From: Actinoplanes philippinensis
GTDB lineage: Bacteria; Actinomycetota; Actinomycetes; Mycobacteriales; Micromonosporaceae
NCBI RefSeq assembly: GCF_900113015.1
Contig: NZ_FONV01000002.1
Location: forward strand, 124,001-188,000
DNA: 64,000 nt
Reading direction: 5' to 3'
A program made the position numbers and the translations under genes. The stretch's first letter is position 1. Every line of letters begins with the position of its first letter. Positions 63,272 through 64,000 of this stretch are shown here, in pieces. The notes beneath the pieces were generated by a model. That model saw only the letters and a list, made by a program, of their open reading frames with translations. It was not told where the DNA came from and searched no databases.

Positions 63272-64000
63272 TCACGGGGTTGCCGGTTCGGAGTGCTGTA
63301 TCCCGGGCGCTGATACAGCGCCCGGAGCCGGGGGTGTGGTGCGGCGCGCTCGGCCGGGGGCGGACAGGCCGAGAGCCAGGCCGGCGGCGACCGTGGTGAT
63401 GCCGAGCCACACGGCCGGGGCGGGGAACGGGCCGCCGAGGGCCACGCCGGTCGCGGCGGCGGCGATCGGGGTGATGCCGGTCAGCAGACCGGCGCGGCCG
63501 GCGCCGATGCGGGTCACGCACGTGTACCAGAGCACGAACGCGACGGCCGTCACCAGCACCGCGAGATAGGCGCCGGCCAGCAGATCGTCGAGGCGGATCC
63601 GGGTCACGGCGGCCGGGCCCTCGACGGCCAGGCCGAGCACGGCGAACATCGCGGCGCCCATCCAGGTGGCGTGCACGGAGACGCCGAGCGGGCCGTGGCG
63701 GCCCAGCACCGGTACGGCGAGCAGGGTGAACGCGGCCTCGCAGGCGAACGTGACGGCCGCCCAGAACAGGCCGGCCGCGTCGGTGCGGCCGAGTCCCTGC
63801 ACGAGCATCGCGCCGACGGTCACGATCGAGGCGGCGGCCGGCACGCGGGCGGCGGGGCGGCGGCCTTCGAGCAGCGGGCCGGCGACGGCCAGCAGGATCG
63901 GCACGCAGGCGACGGCCACGCCGATGACCGCGGGTTCGGCGTGGCGGGAGCCCTGGACCAGCGCCACATTGAAGATCACCAGGCCGGTGACGGTGACGCC
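63272..64000 (-). CDS. EamA/DMT-family transporter, 5' end outside window
   Basis: The open frame continues to the window edge (GVTVTGLVIFN precedes the internal Met), so the N-terminus is missing. About 240 visible residues contain seven or eight helices of the EamA repeat: VIGVAVACVPILLAVAGPLLEG (conserved loop), IVTVGAMLVQGLG, LFWAAVTFACEAAFTLLAVPVL, MGAAMFAVLGLAV, AYLAVLVTAVAFVLWYTCVTRIGAGRAG, and GITPIAAAATGVALGGPFP. The C-terminal tail of 40 residues is Pro/Ala-rich. Such proteins export amino acids or metabolites. The specific cargo is unknown. Confidence 0.87.
   Translation of the reverse strand, partial: GVTVTGLVIFNVALVQGSRHAEPAVIGVAVACVPILLAVAGPLLEGRRPAARVPAAASIVTVGAMLVQGLGRTDAAGLFWAAVTFACEAAFTLLAVPVLGRHGPLGVSVHATWMGAAMFAVLGLAVEGPAAVTRIRLDDLLAGAYLAVLVTAVAFVLWYTCVTRIGAGRAGLLTGITPIAAAATGVALGGPFPAPAVWLGITTVAAGLALGLSAPGRARRTTPPAPGAVSAPGIQHSEPATP

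Noticed and set aside
63303..63325. 10-bp perfect hairpin as main terminator of the EamA gene
   Set aside because: It lies within the final codons of the reading frame. The hairpin at 63219-63243, after the stop, is the better terminator candidate.

Overview
The window is very GC-rich, with G/C at most third codon positions, frequent GTG/TTG starts and GGAGG-type ribosome binding sites. Gene content is that of a filamentous actinobacterium: LAXTG sorting signal, SARP/AfsR-type regulator, MurD2/MurL pair, NgcEFG-like sugar importer, MoxR/VWA pair. The MurD2/MurL pair and overall style suggest Micromonosporaceae (for example Actinoplanes), which is an inference. It reads as ordinary chromosome: I see no rRNA, tRNA, insertion sequence, prophage or CRISPR array.

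Layout. 1-9 kb: 3' end of an AfsR-like NB-ARC regulator, a SnoaL-like protein, an M20 amidohydrolase, a sortase-anchored surface protein, a stand-alone cytochrome c oxidase subunit I and a NarL-type two-component pair. 9-19 kb: a Y-family DNA polymerase, then a three-gene rightward unit (membrane-tethered ECF sigma factor with an outside beta-helix, MoxR ATPase, VWA/metallopeptidase-like protein), then a NYN/LOTUS-like RNase candidate. 19-25 kb: TetR repressor with a palindromic operator facing a GH3 beta-glucosidase, a lone receiver protein, and a trp attenuator followed by a fused PhzE/TrpEG-type anthranilate synthase. 25-35 kb: two divergent alpha-glucan enzymes (GH63-like and debranching enzyme), a membrane GGDEF protein, a second two-component pair and small membrane proteins. 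35-43.4 kb: zinc alcohol dehydrogenase, HEAT-repeat protein, cobalamin-dependent methionine synthase behind an S-adenosylhomocysteine riboswitch, and a family A DNA polymerase. 43.4-51 kb: a leftward run of seven genes, an RpiR regulator and two complete ABC sugar importers without ATPase. 51.5-64 kb: a repeat-bearing secreted protein, MurD2/MurL, a MarR regulator, a cupin, a flavohemoglobin-family protein lacking heme ligands, a TrmH methyltransferase, an SPFH/NfeD pair, a class C serine hydrolase and a truncated EamA transporter.

The strongest regulatory calls come from RNA and DNA structure. The trp leader has tandem Trp codons, mutually exclusive hairpins and a U-tract terminator. The metH leader has an SAH-aptamer-like fold whose P4 strand competes with a hairpin hiding the ribosome binding site. 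An 18-bp palindrome lies between tetR and the GH3 gene. A further theme is a set of unrelated tandem repeats (25, 35, 43, 48, 49 bp units) sitting between genes or at gene ends.
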